A DNA stretch of 64,000 bases, taken from Dillenia suffruticosa. Its lineage: Eukaryota > Streptophyta > Magnoliopsida > Dilleniales > Dilleniaceae. Location of the stretch: the NCBI GenBank assembly GCA_033439265.1, contig JAVTVX010000020.1:18866001-18930000 (forward strand). The letters run 5' to 3'. The position numbers were made by a program, and so were the translations under genes. Within the stretch, counting starts at the first letter, position 1. Each line of letters begins with the position of its first letter. Below the pieces are notes generated by a model. It ran no database searches, was not told the DNA's origin, and saw nothing but the letters and a program-made list of their open reading frames with translations. This document shows positions 22,248 through 33,864 of this stretch, in pieces.

Positions 22248-23828
22248 AAATTTAAACTTAACTCAGTAATCAGGATCGTCATAAGAGCAAGGGATTTTTC
22301 GGTTGAATCTCTGCCCTAGGACGAGCTGGAGCTCGATCTGTGGTGGTTTCGGCTTCCAATGAGCACAAAGCCGGAGATGGCAAATGCGGTGTACAGTGAT
22401 GGAGGTTGTGACTGTGCCTAGAGTAGAGGAACGTGTCGAAGATATTGACGGAGGAATTTGGGGGAGAAGAGACTGAGAGGCCTGTGCTTGTACAGTGAAA
22501 TTTCAACTTCTCACCCTCCTAGCTTTTTAATGCTCAATTGAATTGAGTATAAACTTGGAAACAAAATAGTGTAAAATTGGCTGTTTCAATTTGAAAAATT
22601 AGAATTGCATCTTTTTTGAAGGTGCTTCTATCATTTTCTGGTTTTGATTAACGTCGATTTTCTGGTTTTGTCTTATGTTTCCTGTCTGGTTCAATAACTT
22701 ATGCAGGCAATTGGAATTAAAACTATAATTTTTTTTCTTTTAGGCCACAAATTTTATGTTGTGAATATATAATGCATATCATTTCAATTTTATAATATAT
22801 TAACTAAAATATCTGCAATACAATCATAGAAATGAATTTTTTATAAAAGATAAAACTAATAATTATAAAATTAAAAATAAAATAAAATAAAATTTAAAAA
22901 ATATTAATTTTAAAATATTTTTTATTAAGGGTCAAACAGACAATTATATAATTTTTATTTCGAAAGATATACAAATCAAATATAAAAAATATTAATTTTA
23001 TTCATTTCAAATTATATGATTATTATTTTAAAAAATATACAAATAAAAAATCAACGATGTTAATTTTATCTATTTTAAAATTTAAACTAAATGGTTATTA
23101 TAAAAATTTGATTTGTTCGATTTTAATTTTTAAGATTTTTTTATTTTGATTTTCATTTTTAAACAGGAGCCGATGCTACCTCACAAAAATCATTGACATT
23201 TCTTTTTATTTTTAATTTTTTCATGTCTTCGGTAGAACCGCACAAGTGACAACGAAGGGAAACCACGAGGTTAATAACAAGCTTTTACAGCCCAGCACGA
23301 AAATTAAAAAAGAAATATTAAATATTAAAAAATAAAATGAGAAACAGTAAAAGGAGGTAGCATGGCGCAGCTTTTATCATTACCAGTTGCCAAAATTTGG
23401 ACAGGGAGAATCTGGTTCTCCCAACTTTTCCTTCCCTTCCAGGAAACACATGCAAAGCTCTCTCTCAAATCAGACCCACTAAACTCTCTCTTTTTCTTCC
23501 TCTTTCTGACCTTTTCTATTAATCACCTCATTTATGTCTTGTTCTCTCTCTGCTTCTGTCTCAATACAATACCCCCTCCAGACAAAAAGCTTAAAAAAGA
23601 AAAAAGAAGAAAGCGCCGTTTTCCGGAGTTTTACTTATTTGCGGGTAACTATTAAATAAACGAAAGATAGCTATTTGACAGGTTTTAGACTCTGTAGTAG
23701 TTCAATTCCATCTAAACAGACATATTTTAGACTATTCTAAAGGCTGTGATCTACTGCTATACGTTACACATTTCGATATTCCGAGACACAGGAAAACAGA
23801 GATGTGCAGGAACAGAGCAAATGCAGAG
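22248..23828. other. Intergenic DNA upstream of the glucanase gene
   Basis: No gene recognised. A GC-richer stretch at 22275-22510 gives an open minus-strand frame, but I do not recognise the product and low complexity could explain it. AT-rich DNA follows (22720-23160). CT-rich sequence at 23455-23580 and the last few hundred bases presumably contain the promoter and leader of the glucanase gene. I could not assign a TATA box with confidence. Confidence 0.5.
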
Positions 23829-25412
23829 ATGGATTCAGTGCAGATCTTCCTCCTGTATTTCTCTCTCCTCTTTTCTCTCTCATGTAAGTCCAATAATATC
23901 TCAAGATCTCCCCGGCTGGGGGTTTTCAAATTTCTGATTTTTACACTGACCCATTTGTCCATGATTTTAAATTCAACAGGTGCAGAGATATCAACAAGAG
24001 TAGGAATCAACTATGGCTTACTTGGAAACAACCTTCCATCGCCATCAAAATCTGTCAAATTGATCCAATCCTTAAATGCAAATCGAGTCAAGCTTTACGA
24101 ACCCAACCCAGAAATCCTCAAAGCTTTGTCTGGCAAAATGCTTCAAGTCTCAGTCATGGTCCCAAATCAGCTAATCACAAACATCTCTTCAAACCAAACA
24201 CTCTCCGACCAGTGGATTGAAACCAATATAGTCCCTTATTACCCAAGAACACACATCCGGTACTTGCTAGTGGGAAACGAAATCCTGAGCTCTTATTCTG
24301 ATCAAGACAAGGTGACGTGGCACAATCTGGTCCCTGCGATGCGTAGAATCAGAGCATCTCTCAAGACCCACAACATCAGAAAGGTCAAAGTTGGGACTCC
24401 ATTGGCTATGGATGTTTTGGAGTCGAGTTTTCCTCCCTCTAATGGCACATTCCGGTCTGACGTGGCAGAGTCGGTGGTCCGACCGCTTCTTCAATTCATA
24501 AATCGGACCAAGTCCTTCTTTTTCCTAGATGTGTATCCTTATTTTGTCTGGTCCCAAAATTACCAAACCGTCAATCTCGACTACGCTTTGTTCGAGACCA
24601 AGGACATCACCTACATTGACCCAAAAACCAGTCTGGTTTATAGGAACCTGCTGGACCAGATGCTCGATGCGGTTTTTTTCGCACTGGACCGGCTTGGGTT
24701 TCCTAAAATCCGGCTCTGGATTTGTGAGACCGGTTGGCCCAATGCTGGCGATGTCGACCAGATCGGAGCCAACATCTACAATGCAGCAACATATAACCGG
24801 AATTTGGTCAAGAGATTGACAACCAAACCAGCCATCGGAACCCCTGCTCGACCGGGTCTAGCACTACCGGCATTTATTTTCGCATTGTATAATGAAAACC
24901 AGAAAGGCGGTCCGGGTACGGAGCGGCATTGGGGGCTGTTCTATCCAAACGGGTCAAATGTGTACCCAATTGATTTATCGGGTGGGGTTTCTGATTATTC
25001 AGTTTACCCGTCTTTGCCCGAGCCGGAGAATAATAAGCCTTACAAGGGGAAGATACGGTGTGTGGTGGCGAGAGGAGCCAATTTGACTGATTTGGGAGCG
25101 GCACTAGCTTTCGCGTGCGGGCAGGGAAATGGCACGTGTGACCCGATCCAACCCGGAAAGGAGTGTTATAAACCCGATTCGTTGGTGTGGCATGCAAGTT
25201 ATGCGTTTAGTTCGTACTGGGTTCGGTTCAGGAGCAGTGGCGGCACTTGCTATTTCAATGGACTAGCTGTTCAGACCACTAGAGATCCAAGTAAGATCTC
25301 TCTCTCTCTCTATGGGTATTTTGTTGGTGAAAGGGGTTATCTGAAAAAGAGGAAAGCGTTGTTATAAGGTAGTGCAGGTGCACCGAAAGCTGACATTGAT
25401 AGTATTCGTTGA
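23829..25412 (+). CDS. Glucan endo-1,3-beta-glucosidase (GH17) with X8/CBM43 domain
   Basis: A secreted or wall-bound enzyme predicted to cut beta-1,3-glucan (callose). I place the start at ATG 23829: MDSVQIFLLYFSLLFSLSC is a good signal peptide. A GT-AG intron fits 23884-23979 (TCAT|GTAAGT ... CAACAG|GTGCAG), so the mature part starts near AEISTRVGINYG. GH17 motifs are RYLLVGNEIL (acid Glu near residue 119) and LWICETGWPNAG (nucleophile Glu near 268). The X8 domain (about 370-455) has CVVARGANLTDLG ... CYKPDSLVWHASYAFSSYW ... CYFNG with five Cys. A second possible intron (25291-25377) would give a short last exon ending at TGA 25412 and a 466-residue protein. If unspliced there, the frame ends at 25367. 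No GPI-type hydrophobic tail is visible. The intact frame suggests a working gene. Confidence 0.93.
23884..23979 (+). other. In-frame 96-bp intron of the glucanase gene
   Basis: Donor GTAAGT and acceptor TTCAACAG bound 96 bp, exactly 32 codons without a stop. Splicing joins codon T|GT into Cys and places the signal peptide directly before the conserved N-terminus. Retention would insert a second hydrophobic stretch (FKFLIFTLTHLSMIL). Confidence 0.8.
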
Positions 25413-26979
25413 GAGGGTACAATTATTCTTTCTTTCCCTTTTCTTTTCAACATTTATTAATAGTATGTTTGAGGATAGGTCTATGAATAATTTTACTGAG
25501 GAAAAGGCTGGAAAGGTTATTATATTATGGTGGTTTTTTTTTTTTTTTTTTCCCACCAATAAAAGATGTTAAAATATTGGGGGTTATTTTCAATATTTTG
25601 CTTGTGAAAAGCAGGTCCTCTTTCGTGACTTCGTTGCAGATGGTCTACTTAGAAAATTTATAACTAAATCATCATACTATACACTTTAAGATATGTGAAG
25701 AAAAAAAAAGAGTACTATATAGTAAAGGGTCCTAAATGAGCAAGTTAGAGCAAATTTGATTGCAACTTGATTGAACAAACTAAACTAGAATAATATTTAT
25801 TTATAAACATATAAGAATTTTCTTTTATGAAAAAGTTAAATTAAGCTCTGAATTAGGTTTTTCTTATTATCTGAACTATGTTAGAAAATAAATTCATAAA
25901 TTCTGTCCATCCTCAATTCAACAGCACTGGGTTGCATGCCATAATTGATTTGTCTCGTACACATTTTCATTTTCTCGGTTTTCCTAAAGACCATCTTTGC
26001 CACACCATTCAATGAGCTTGTTTGTGTTTCTAGGTTTCGGGCACTGCAAGTTTCCGAGTGTGACCCTTTGAAGACTCCATGCGATTTGACTAAGTTAATC
26101 TCTCTCTCTCTCTCTCTCTCTCGTTTTTAATTCAATTGTTTGTTATTTAGAGATGGATTTGGGTGTCACTTTTTTTAATCTTCTCCCACATTTGGGTTGT
26201 ATTGGTGGACGAGACAAAAAAAAAAAAAGCAAATTAATTAAAGTCAGTTTTCTTTGTGTGCTTGTGTTCTGCTTCTTCTATGTTGTTTGTATTAGGGGCT
26301 CGCTAGAGCTAGACTACAAAAAGTCATTGTTTGGTCAGAGGCAGGGTCACAGAGCCCAACGTCTAAAATGGGCTCCCTTTGTTTAGGCCAGCGGTCCTAC
26401 TTTTAGCTGCTTAACGGCCATTTTTTGCACTTGAAAACTGATAATGACATTCATTGGGACCGGACAACAACGGCTACATTTTTGTTACAACAAGGAAGGG
26501 TACACCGTACGAATGTGCGGTGTGAAATTTAAATTTAGGCGATTAACCCGTTCATAAAAAATATATATATATATATTGAAACATTAATTTAGATTTAAAT
26601 TTTTAAATAATGATTTACAATAAATAATTATATAAGGTTAAATATTTTTTGAAATATTTATTATATTGATTAAATACTTTAATTTATAATTGAATAAAAA
26701 CAAAAAAAAAAGGTTTTGCAAGATAGTAAAACCCAAATATTAATTCTCACATGACACGTATCTTCTACCAAAAAACTCTCTAGGTGTAGTAGTATTTGGA
26801 CACTATATTTCTTTAACTCTAGATTTTAAGTTCAACTTATGAAAATGGAGAAATTAAATTGAGAGAGTCAAACCATCGATTGGTTCTTATAGTGCTTGAA
26901 TCAAATTACTCAAACAAGAATTAAATATCGATTGGTTGGTGATCAGTAAAATCTACTTTGAAAAAATAAAATAGGCACA
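25413..26979. other. Intergenic DNA downstream of the glucanase gene
   Basis: No gene recognised. It contains a T-run (25531-25550), a (CT)n microsatellite at about 26099-26123 and a TA run near 26562-26575. The open frames here are short and lack known motifs. Confidence 0.55.
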
Positions 26980-27177
26980 ATCAATATTTGTTGGCGTAAG
27001 TGCAATGGGTACATTCGTCTCTTAATCAGGTCGGAAGTTCGACTCCCCCGAGTATGGAAAAAACAATGTTAGGAGATCCGTCTCACAAAGTGGACCTTAT
27101 AGCGATTGATCCAAATTAGTCGAGATAAATTTTAGATATCGGACAGTAATCAAGTCATAATACCAAAAAATAATAAT
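26980..27177 (+). mobile_element. tRNA-derived SINE with 15-bp target duplication
   Basis: A pol III-type head is clear: box A-like TGGCGTAAGTGC at 26992-27003 and box B-like AGTTCGACTCC at 27036-27046. The body runs to ATACCAAAAAATAATAATAA. The flanks AATAAAATAGGCACA (26965-26979) and AATAAAATAGACACA (27178-27192) form a 15-bp duplication with one mismatch, which defines the insertion. Related copies lie at 10723-10913 and 28077-28204. Confidence 0.88.
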
Positions 27178-27940
27178 AATAAAATAGACACATGTCTTCT
27201 GGAACTTGTACAAATCATCTCTTGTTTTTTCTCAAACAAGGCTGGACCCTAATTTTGATTGGGCACAATCGTTTTTAGGCCCATCGCAAACCCTAAAATT
27301 TTTCACACCATACGGCAAATCGAGTGGACAAGTTTCCATTTTTTTTTTTTGGTACAGGTGGACAAGTTTCCATAGTCCATTCCCTTCTAGTTTTTCTCGT
27401 AGATGCAATTATTTTATTATTTCTTTATGGTATTTTATAAAAAAAAGTTTTATTTTACTTAAAGAAATATAAAAGATTTTGAAAAATTATTAAATTCTAT
27501 TATAAATGAATGTAAAATGATTATACCAAAAATTTTCAATGTTGAATGGAAAAAGTCATAGTAGTAGAGCATGCTCTCTCCTCATTCCTGAGCGATGCCC
27601 TTGTACTGGGCCAGTAATTTTGACCCGACCCATGATGTCGTTTTATGTTTCTGTCTCTGCCTACTTCGGTGAGTAGCAATTAAGGTTCTCTCTCTCTCCC
27701 CTCTAAATTATCCTTATGTTTGTTATGAATGTGGAGCAAACTCTAGTTATCAGTGAAGTCAGGTTAGAAGTTACCATTTTATTAAAATCTTTATATATTG
27801 AAAAAAAAAAGGGAATAATTGAGAGAATAAAGATTTTTTTATATATTCCAATTTTATCGCCGAAGGGACAGAATTTTCTATCTATTTACTCTTTTTTATT
27901 TGTATTATACTAACCGCTATTCAAAATCATATTTTGATTA
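27178..27940. other. Intergenic DNA, no gene seen
   Basis: Begins with the right target duplication of the SINE. The rest is AT-rich with short frames and a (CT) run near 27690. Nothing recognisable. Confidence 0.5.
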
Positions 27941-28076
27941 ATTCGGTCTGAAACTTATAATGATCCATTTAAATGGGCTACCCTTACAATGTAGTTTGCT
28001 CCAAACCTAAATCGTGAGTCAAACTCGTAATTTTGGTTAAGAAATCTAACACCACATCTCATTAGTTCAACTGACT
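27941..28076 (-). mobile_element. Second SINE-like family, copy 1
   Basis: This stretch aligns with 31271-31410 over its whole length (ATTC(G/A)GT ... GAACTTGTA/GAAACTTATA, AATCGTGAGT, TTTTGATTAAGGAAT/TTTTGGTTAAGAAAT). Read on the minus strand it starts TCAGTTGAACTAATGAG, a box A-like head, and has GAGTTTGACTCACG where box B should be. I infer a decayed tRNA-derived SINE. Confidence 0.6.
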
Positions 28077-28204
28077 ATTTTTTTTTTTTGTACATGACTT
28101 GGTCACTACTCAATATCTGAAGTTTCACCCCAACTAATCTAAATCGACCGCTGTGGGTTCATCGAGATGAGGAGGTCTCCCAACAAATTCCTCTCCGTAG
28201 GCCA
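28077..28204 (-). mobile_element. SINE fragment, same family as 26980-27177, 5'-truncated
   Basis: The minus strand reads GGGAGACCTCCTCATC, then TTTAGATTAGTTGGGG, then TTCAGATATTGAGTAGTGA, then CCAAGTCATGTAC and a poly-A tail. It matches the 3' half of the 26980 SINE (GGAGATCCGTCTC, CCAAATTAGTCGAG, TTTAGATATCGGACAGTAA, CAAGTCATAATACC). The tRNA-like head is missing. It abuts the copy of the second SINE-like family. Confidence 0.75.
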
Positions 28205-31200
28205 ACTGACGGTTGGTTTTAAGGTGATAGAAGATTGATGTTAAGTAATAGACTTGAACCAACTACTGGAATTGAAATATAATAATGAAAGATATTATGT
28301 TGAAAGATCTATCTTCCTAAAATAAACCGGATAATATTTGAATTGTATTAATCGAAATATGATTTTGAATTTTAATTGATAATATATATATATATATATA
28401 AAAGGTAATAGACTTGAGCATAAATCGGTTCGAGCCAAGATTATAGAGGTATTGAAAGAAAATTTAATTTTGAGATCGAGAGATTGAATTGTTATGTAAT
28501 AAAAAAAAAAAAATTTGGACTCCGCACTCCTCGTCTTTCTTAGCTATTTTTGGTGCTGGACTGGCCCTCGAAATTGTGGACTAAAGATCGGAACCGATTC
28601 TTAAAAAAATTTCAAGTCGGTGTTAGGCTAAAAATTTAATATACGTGCAAAATGCCGGCCTGAGTCTGACCCAATTCCAGACCGGGCTGAGCAGGCTGCC
28701 CAGGAAAAAAAAAAGGAAAGGAAAAAGGTAGCAGCATTCTTTCAAAAATTGAAGTCAAAGATGAGGTTATGAAACACTCGAGCCCGTTGATCCCTTAATT
28801 TTCTCACACCAATTTTTTAAAGGGGCAATAAGGAAAAAATTTCACAAATCTCCGAGTTATTTACTAACTCTCAAATATCTCACCCAATTTTATTTTCTCT
28901 CAGATAGCCCATCCAAGGGTGATTGGCAATGAAAACTGAAGAAGGGTTGTGATGTTGGAAACTCAAAAGAGATGAACCTGTTGAACTCGATGACGAATCA
29001 CAATCCAATGACGACTGAATGGAGAAAGAACACAAATCAAAGGCCAAATTGAATATGCTACTAAAATTGCAAAGAAATTAAAAGAAAAGACTCTGAAAAA
29101 GGAAAGAAAAATATGCTGAAAAAACTACGTAGATCGCAGGTAGGATTTTTTTTTGGGTGTTTATGTGGAATGTTACATCACTATTCCGATAAATAAAGTC
29201 GTCAAAGTGATCTACAGGCATTTGAGAGAAAATAAAATTAAGTAATTTGGGGTGATTTATTTCCCGGCAATAAGCATATCCTTTGCTAGCACCATGGTTG
29301 TAATCTAATTACAAACTCAACTAATAAGATATAGTTATTACTCAAAATAAATATTAAATAATTAATGAAAAACTTAGAAAAGTATTTGAAATATTTTTTT
29401 TTTATTTTTTCCCGCTTTTATTTTTTATTTTTTTTTTCCAAATAGACTCAAGGTTTCGAACTTAACCAGGTGATTCCAATTTGGTAAAGAAAAAGAACTA
29501 TAAGGTCGTCCTATTTGATTTGGGTTTGGTTCCTTTTAACTCTGAATTTGATTATGATTTTGTAAAGCTCTTACCTGATTTCTTACTATTCTTATGGTTT
29601 TAAAGTTTAGTCATAGTGTGATTTTTAATTCTGATTATGTAATTTTTTAATGATTCTGTGTTTTGTTTTATTTTTAATTTTAAATTTAAAAATTAAAACT
29701 GAATTAATAATTCGATACTTTCAGTTATAAAATTGAATCGGTATTTAAATTTTAGCTCAATTTTATAAGGTTGGATTTCAATTTGATTTTGGGTTAGGTA
29801 CGAAACTTAAAAGAATATATTTAATAAATAATAATATTTAGTGACTTTTTGGCGTAACCTCTGCATTGATAGGGAAATAACAGAAATAATATTGGTGCGA
29901 TGTGGGTGGATAATGTTCCCTCGGGAAAATAACATTATCTATAGTCATGAGTGGGCTTGTTTATTAATAGAATCCTCGTTAAAGTATGTGCTATCCTAGC
30001 CAATAATTCCCTTGCCCGGACACATTTGCGGTATGTCGTTGTCCAACTCATCAAATTAAAACAGTTGCCTTTAAAAGGAATTAAATTGACTACTACCACA
30101 TCATTTGTACAAGTAATCTGCCTGTTCTCCCCGCCGGCGACGGCGTGGACTCCTTTGTCGCCGTGCCTTTGGCTTTATTTCTCTTTCGGAATCCTAAATT
30201 ACATCTGAGAATCGAAGGGTTTATCTGATCTGGTTTTAAAAAAATGTCTCCTGTGCACCAAACTTACGTGTATTTTCTTTTTTAAAATATTTTAATATGT
30301 TAAATTAATTAATATTTATATATTTTTTCATATTTAATATATTATTTGATTTATTTAATTATAATTTTTATTGATTATTTTATTTATTTATAATTAATAA
30401 TTATATATGTGGTCGTTTTAAATTTTATTATAAAATATGATTATTTTATTATATTTATAAAATAATTAATATTAATAAAAAATTTTATATTTTTTATATT
30501 TACATATTTAACCACACTTTCGGTTTTTTATATTTTTACAAATTATCATTTTTTCTTATTATTTTGTATCCATTTGCATTTTCGTAGAATCTTGGTTGAG
30601 GCAAGTTAAGTGAAATTAATTTTTTTTTTATATAATTTTTGCATACAAAGAACGGTTAATATTATAATAATCTTAATTTTATAAAAAAAAAGCATTAGTT
30701 TTTATTTTTAATTTTTTAAACCATATATTCATAATATTATAAATAAAATAATATTTTATTATGTTGATGCGATAATTAATATCTTATATGTCCTCGAGGC
30801 AACTCAAGCGATAAATGTTCTTCATTTCCATTTTCCCTTCTCTCTGATTCAATCCGGTTTAGTTGTATATTCTTATAAAAAAATAATTAATATCTAATAT
30901 TGATTAGTACACAAAAATGTTTAAGCTAAGCTTATAATCAGATCTGGATAGGTTTTTATGTGTAACAATAGCTCAATTTCCATCAACCTGGAAAATTTTT
31001 CTCCAAGCTCCGCCCGATGGGAGGTCTATGGCATATGTATGTGATCAATTGAAAACATCATATCATCTCTAACTTATTCTTACATAAGTATGGTTCTCTT
31101 TCCTAGATTTTATTTTTTTAATTTTTATAGATATATTAATATTAATAAAATTTGTAATTATTATATCATCATTCATCAGTAATTTTTAGGTCTATTAATT

Positions 31201-31270
31201 TTATAAATACTAATATTTATAAATTTTTTTGATAATATACCAATAGGTATTCGGATTCATATTTCTATTA
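28205..31270. other. Intergenic AT-rich DNA
   Basis: No gene recognised. A (TA)n run lies at about 28383-28400. A possible further tRNA-like head (GGCAACTCAAGCGATAAATG at 30799-30818 with GATTCAATCC near 30847-30856) hints at one more decayed SINE. The rest is AT-rich. Confidence 0.5.
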
Positions 31271-31410
31271 ATTCAGTTCGGAACTTGTAGTGGTTTATTT
31301 GGGGGTTACTCTCCTAACATAGTCTCCTCCATATTCAAATCGTGAGTAGAATTTGAGATTTTGATTAAGGAATTTAATATCGTATCTTATTAAAATAATT
31401 GATCATCCGT
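31271..31410 (-). mobile_element. Second SINE-like family, copy 2
   Basis: Aligned partner of 27941-28076, in the same orientation. The copies differ by many substitutions, so both are old. No clear flanking duplication was found. Confidence 0.58.
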
Positions 31411-32758
31411 AAAATTTATAAATTATGATCAATTCTGTGACAAAATTATAAGAATGATCGCATGTTCTATTTTGAGCCTATGATATGGCAACGACATTTA
31501 TGTAAGAGAACAAACATTGGGAAACAAAAATCCATGCAAGAAAACCTGAGGCGCCCACTTGTTTACGGGTGAGTACCAACAACAATGGAGAAGATAACAT
31601 CAATCATCCAATTTAGTTTTGTGAGTATACAAGTGGGCTTTTTCAAACTATGGGCGTTTGTTGTTTTCTTATGTTTTGTCATTAATTCATTGGACTTTCT
31701 AATTAATCAAATCCAATAGCGACTGCCAAAATAGATTCCTTTTCTTCATGTAAGACATTTTTATTATCATTATTCACGTTTTCTTGTAATATTAATTTGC
31801 GAATAAGTTTCTAGAAGAATGATGATTAAAAATTTTGATGACGTAAATATTTATATTTAGGAGTTCAAAATCAAAACTCTTGTTGGGTATTTATTTATTT
31901 TTCTTTTTTTTTTTATTTGTAAGATAGATTTTCTTGTATTTTTCTTCTAAATGGTATTCATTTAAAAGAAAATTATAGCACTATCTCGACGGTGATATTT
32001 ATTATCGGTAAGTTTTATCAACGCTTTTGTAAATCTTTATAAACGGTAATGGTTAAAACCGTCAGAAATAATAAATATTTTTCTACAGTTTTAAAATGTG
32101 TGTTGGGAAAAGATTTTTAACTGTCGCTAAAGATAGCATAGCGTTTGTATAAATAATAGTCTATACTTACGGATTTAAATATATCTATATTTACATATCC
32201 CTATCCTTATGACTATAACTTGTGATTGGTAAATATAGATTTTGTAATGATGATATGAAAGCTGTTTGTATGACTAATGTGTATGCTTACGGTAAATGTT
32301 ACTTAGTAAATATTAGTAAATGTTACTACCCATCGGTTTTGATTATCGCGTGTTATCGTTAGTTAAAAATATTATTTTTTCTGATCGCCAAGAAATTTGC
32401 TGAAAAAATGACATATAAGAAAGAGAAATTTGATTAAATTGGATTTGACCCGGAAATTGGATGAAAATTAGAGATTTTATTTTGGAATTGTGATTTTATT
32501 ATAAAATCAATTATATAGATCCTAAAAATGAATTAAAATAAATTATATAAAATTATATAATATTCAAAATTAATAAATAATGTATTATTATCATCTATAT
32601 TATCTAATAATTAAAAATACACTATATTAAATAAATTAGTAATTTAATATCATTGTATTATTAAAAATAATAATTTTAATAATTTTAATAATTTTAATAA
32701 TTTTAATTATATTAATTAAAAATAAGAATATTATAAATTTACTAGTCCGCGTATAATA
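31411..32758. other. Intergenic DNA up to the candidate Helitron start
   Basis: No gene recognised. Short inverted words (CGGTGATA ... TATCGG, AACGGT ... ACCGT) around 31990-32070 may be a decayed DNA-transposon remnant. AT-rich DNA with AATTTT-AATAATTTTAATAATTTTAATT follows near 32670-32710. Confidence 0.45.
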
Positions 32759-32979
32759 TCTTATTACTACTACATTACTACATTAGTACTAGTAAATATT
32801 ATTATACTATAAGTATCACCATATCTAGTAAAAATTGCTACTATATTACTACATTGCACATATCTTATTAACAATACAGATATAAGCGTGAAAGACCCCT
32901 TGCCACCTGGATTTCGTCGTCCTCCAATTGGCGCAGGGTGATTGGTCGGTGGTGAGGTGGAGCTGATGTGGCCCGTTGT

Positions 32980-33090
32980 TTCCTTCTTCTGTCTTTTATT
33001 ATTAACTCTTTTTTTTTGTTTTTTTTTTTTCGTTGTTTGGTTTTTTCCCTCTTTCTCCTTCCCTTTCTCTTTCTTTTTTTGTTTGTCTTT
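32980..33090 (+). other. T/C-rich tract
   Basis: Strong pyrimidine bias (TCTTTTATTATTAAC, then T-runs and CTTTCTCC words). It precedes a possible splice acceptor at 33100-33102 and looks like the T-rich leaders that precede the other genes of this block. Confidence 0.4.
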
Positions 33091-33102
33091 GTCTGTTGTC
33101 AG

Positions 33103-33187
33103 AGATCTTAATGAACCAGATTTCATTGTGGATCTCACGGAAGATGTGTCTGGAGTGGTTGAGAGGACTTGTACTCATTGTGATTAG
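33103..33187 (+). pseudogene. Possible captured exon with DLNEP and VDLTED motifs
   Basis: After a T-rich tract ending TTGTCAG the frame reads DLNEPDFIVDLTEDVSGV and continues to TAG at 33185-33187. DLNxP is an EAR-type repression motif in plant regulators and VDLTED resembles a SUMO-interacting motif. The stretch is short and I do not recognise a family. Helitrons are known to capture exons, so a captured fragment is plausible. Confidence 0.35.
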
Positions 33188-33560
33188 ACCTTTGCGTGTT
33201 TATTTTTCTTTGTTGTGTCTTCTGTTTTCTTCTCTTCATAAAAGCAGGACGGGTGCTCTCTTTCTTTGTATCTCGCTCTATGAGTGGGGCGAGTGGATCC
33301 GTCCAGTTTCAGGTACTGATTATGGCAGTTTCTCTTCTCTTCTTCTTCTTCTTCTTCTCTTCGCTGGTGTGATGGTTTGTCTTTGTGTTTCCTTTTAAAG
33401 GTCTGATTATGGTGGTTTTCCTTTTCTTCTTCTCTTTATTTTGATGGTTTCTCTTTGTCTTTCCTTTTTGAAGGTTTGTCTCTGTGAGTCGTACGGGACT
33501 GTTTGTTTTTCCTTTTAAAGGTTTGTCTCTATGATTCGTGCGGGATGTTCGGCTTTGGCC

Positions 33561-33864
33561 CTTTTCGTGGTCTTTTTGTGTACACGGTTTGGTGTTGATG
33601 GAGATGGCCATTGAGCTTTTCTCTTGCTTAGTTTCCCGGTGTGGCGAATATATTTATCCTCATCCTCTTTGTTCAAGGTTTGTGCGTTTTTCCCCTGTTT
33701 TGGGATGCGTCCCTTTTCGTGGTCTTTTTGTGTCCACGGTTTGGTGTTGATGGAGATGGCCATTGAGCTTTTGTCTTGCTGTGTTTCCCAGTGTGGCGAA
33801 TATATTTATCCTCTTCCTCTTTGTTCAAGGTTTGTGCGTTTTTCCCCTGTTTTGGGATGCGTTG
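33561..33864 (+). repeat. Two tandem 152-bp repeats
   Basis: Copies start at 33561 and 33713 (CTTTTCGTGGTCTTTTTGTG) and stay very similar, with TTGATGGAGATGGCCATTG at 33595 and 33747. The duplication looks recent compared with its surroundings. Confidence 0.85.

Noticed and set aside
22279-22506. 75-residue minus-strand frame
   Set aside because: No recognised motif and no splice context. Composition is plausible for a gene fragment, but evidence is insufficient.
23362-23655. 97-residue frame just upstream of the glucanase gene
   Set aside because: CT-rich leader-like DNA that lacks a known domain. More likely promoter or 5' leader.
24267-24494. Minus-strand frames inside the glucanase gene
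   Set aside because: Shadow frames of the plus-strand coding sequence.
26992-27046. Possible tRNA gene suggested by A and B boxes
   Set aside because: No cloverleaf can be drawn around the boxes, and the 15-bp target duplication and A-rich tail show a SINE.
31985-32400. Possible CACTA or MITE remnant with CGGTGATA/TATCGG inverted words
   Set aside because: No matching termini or target duplication found. Too weak to call.
32739-32750. ACTAGTCCGCG as a reverse-oriented Helitron 3' end
   Set aside because: No hairpin follows it and the Helitron genes lie on the other orientation. Kept only as a nearby curiosity.
33309-33763. Lys/Arg/Thr-rich minus-strand frames
   Set aside because: They arise from T/C-rich DNA and the 152-bp repeat read backwards, with no conserved motif.
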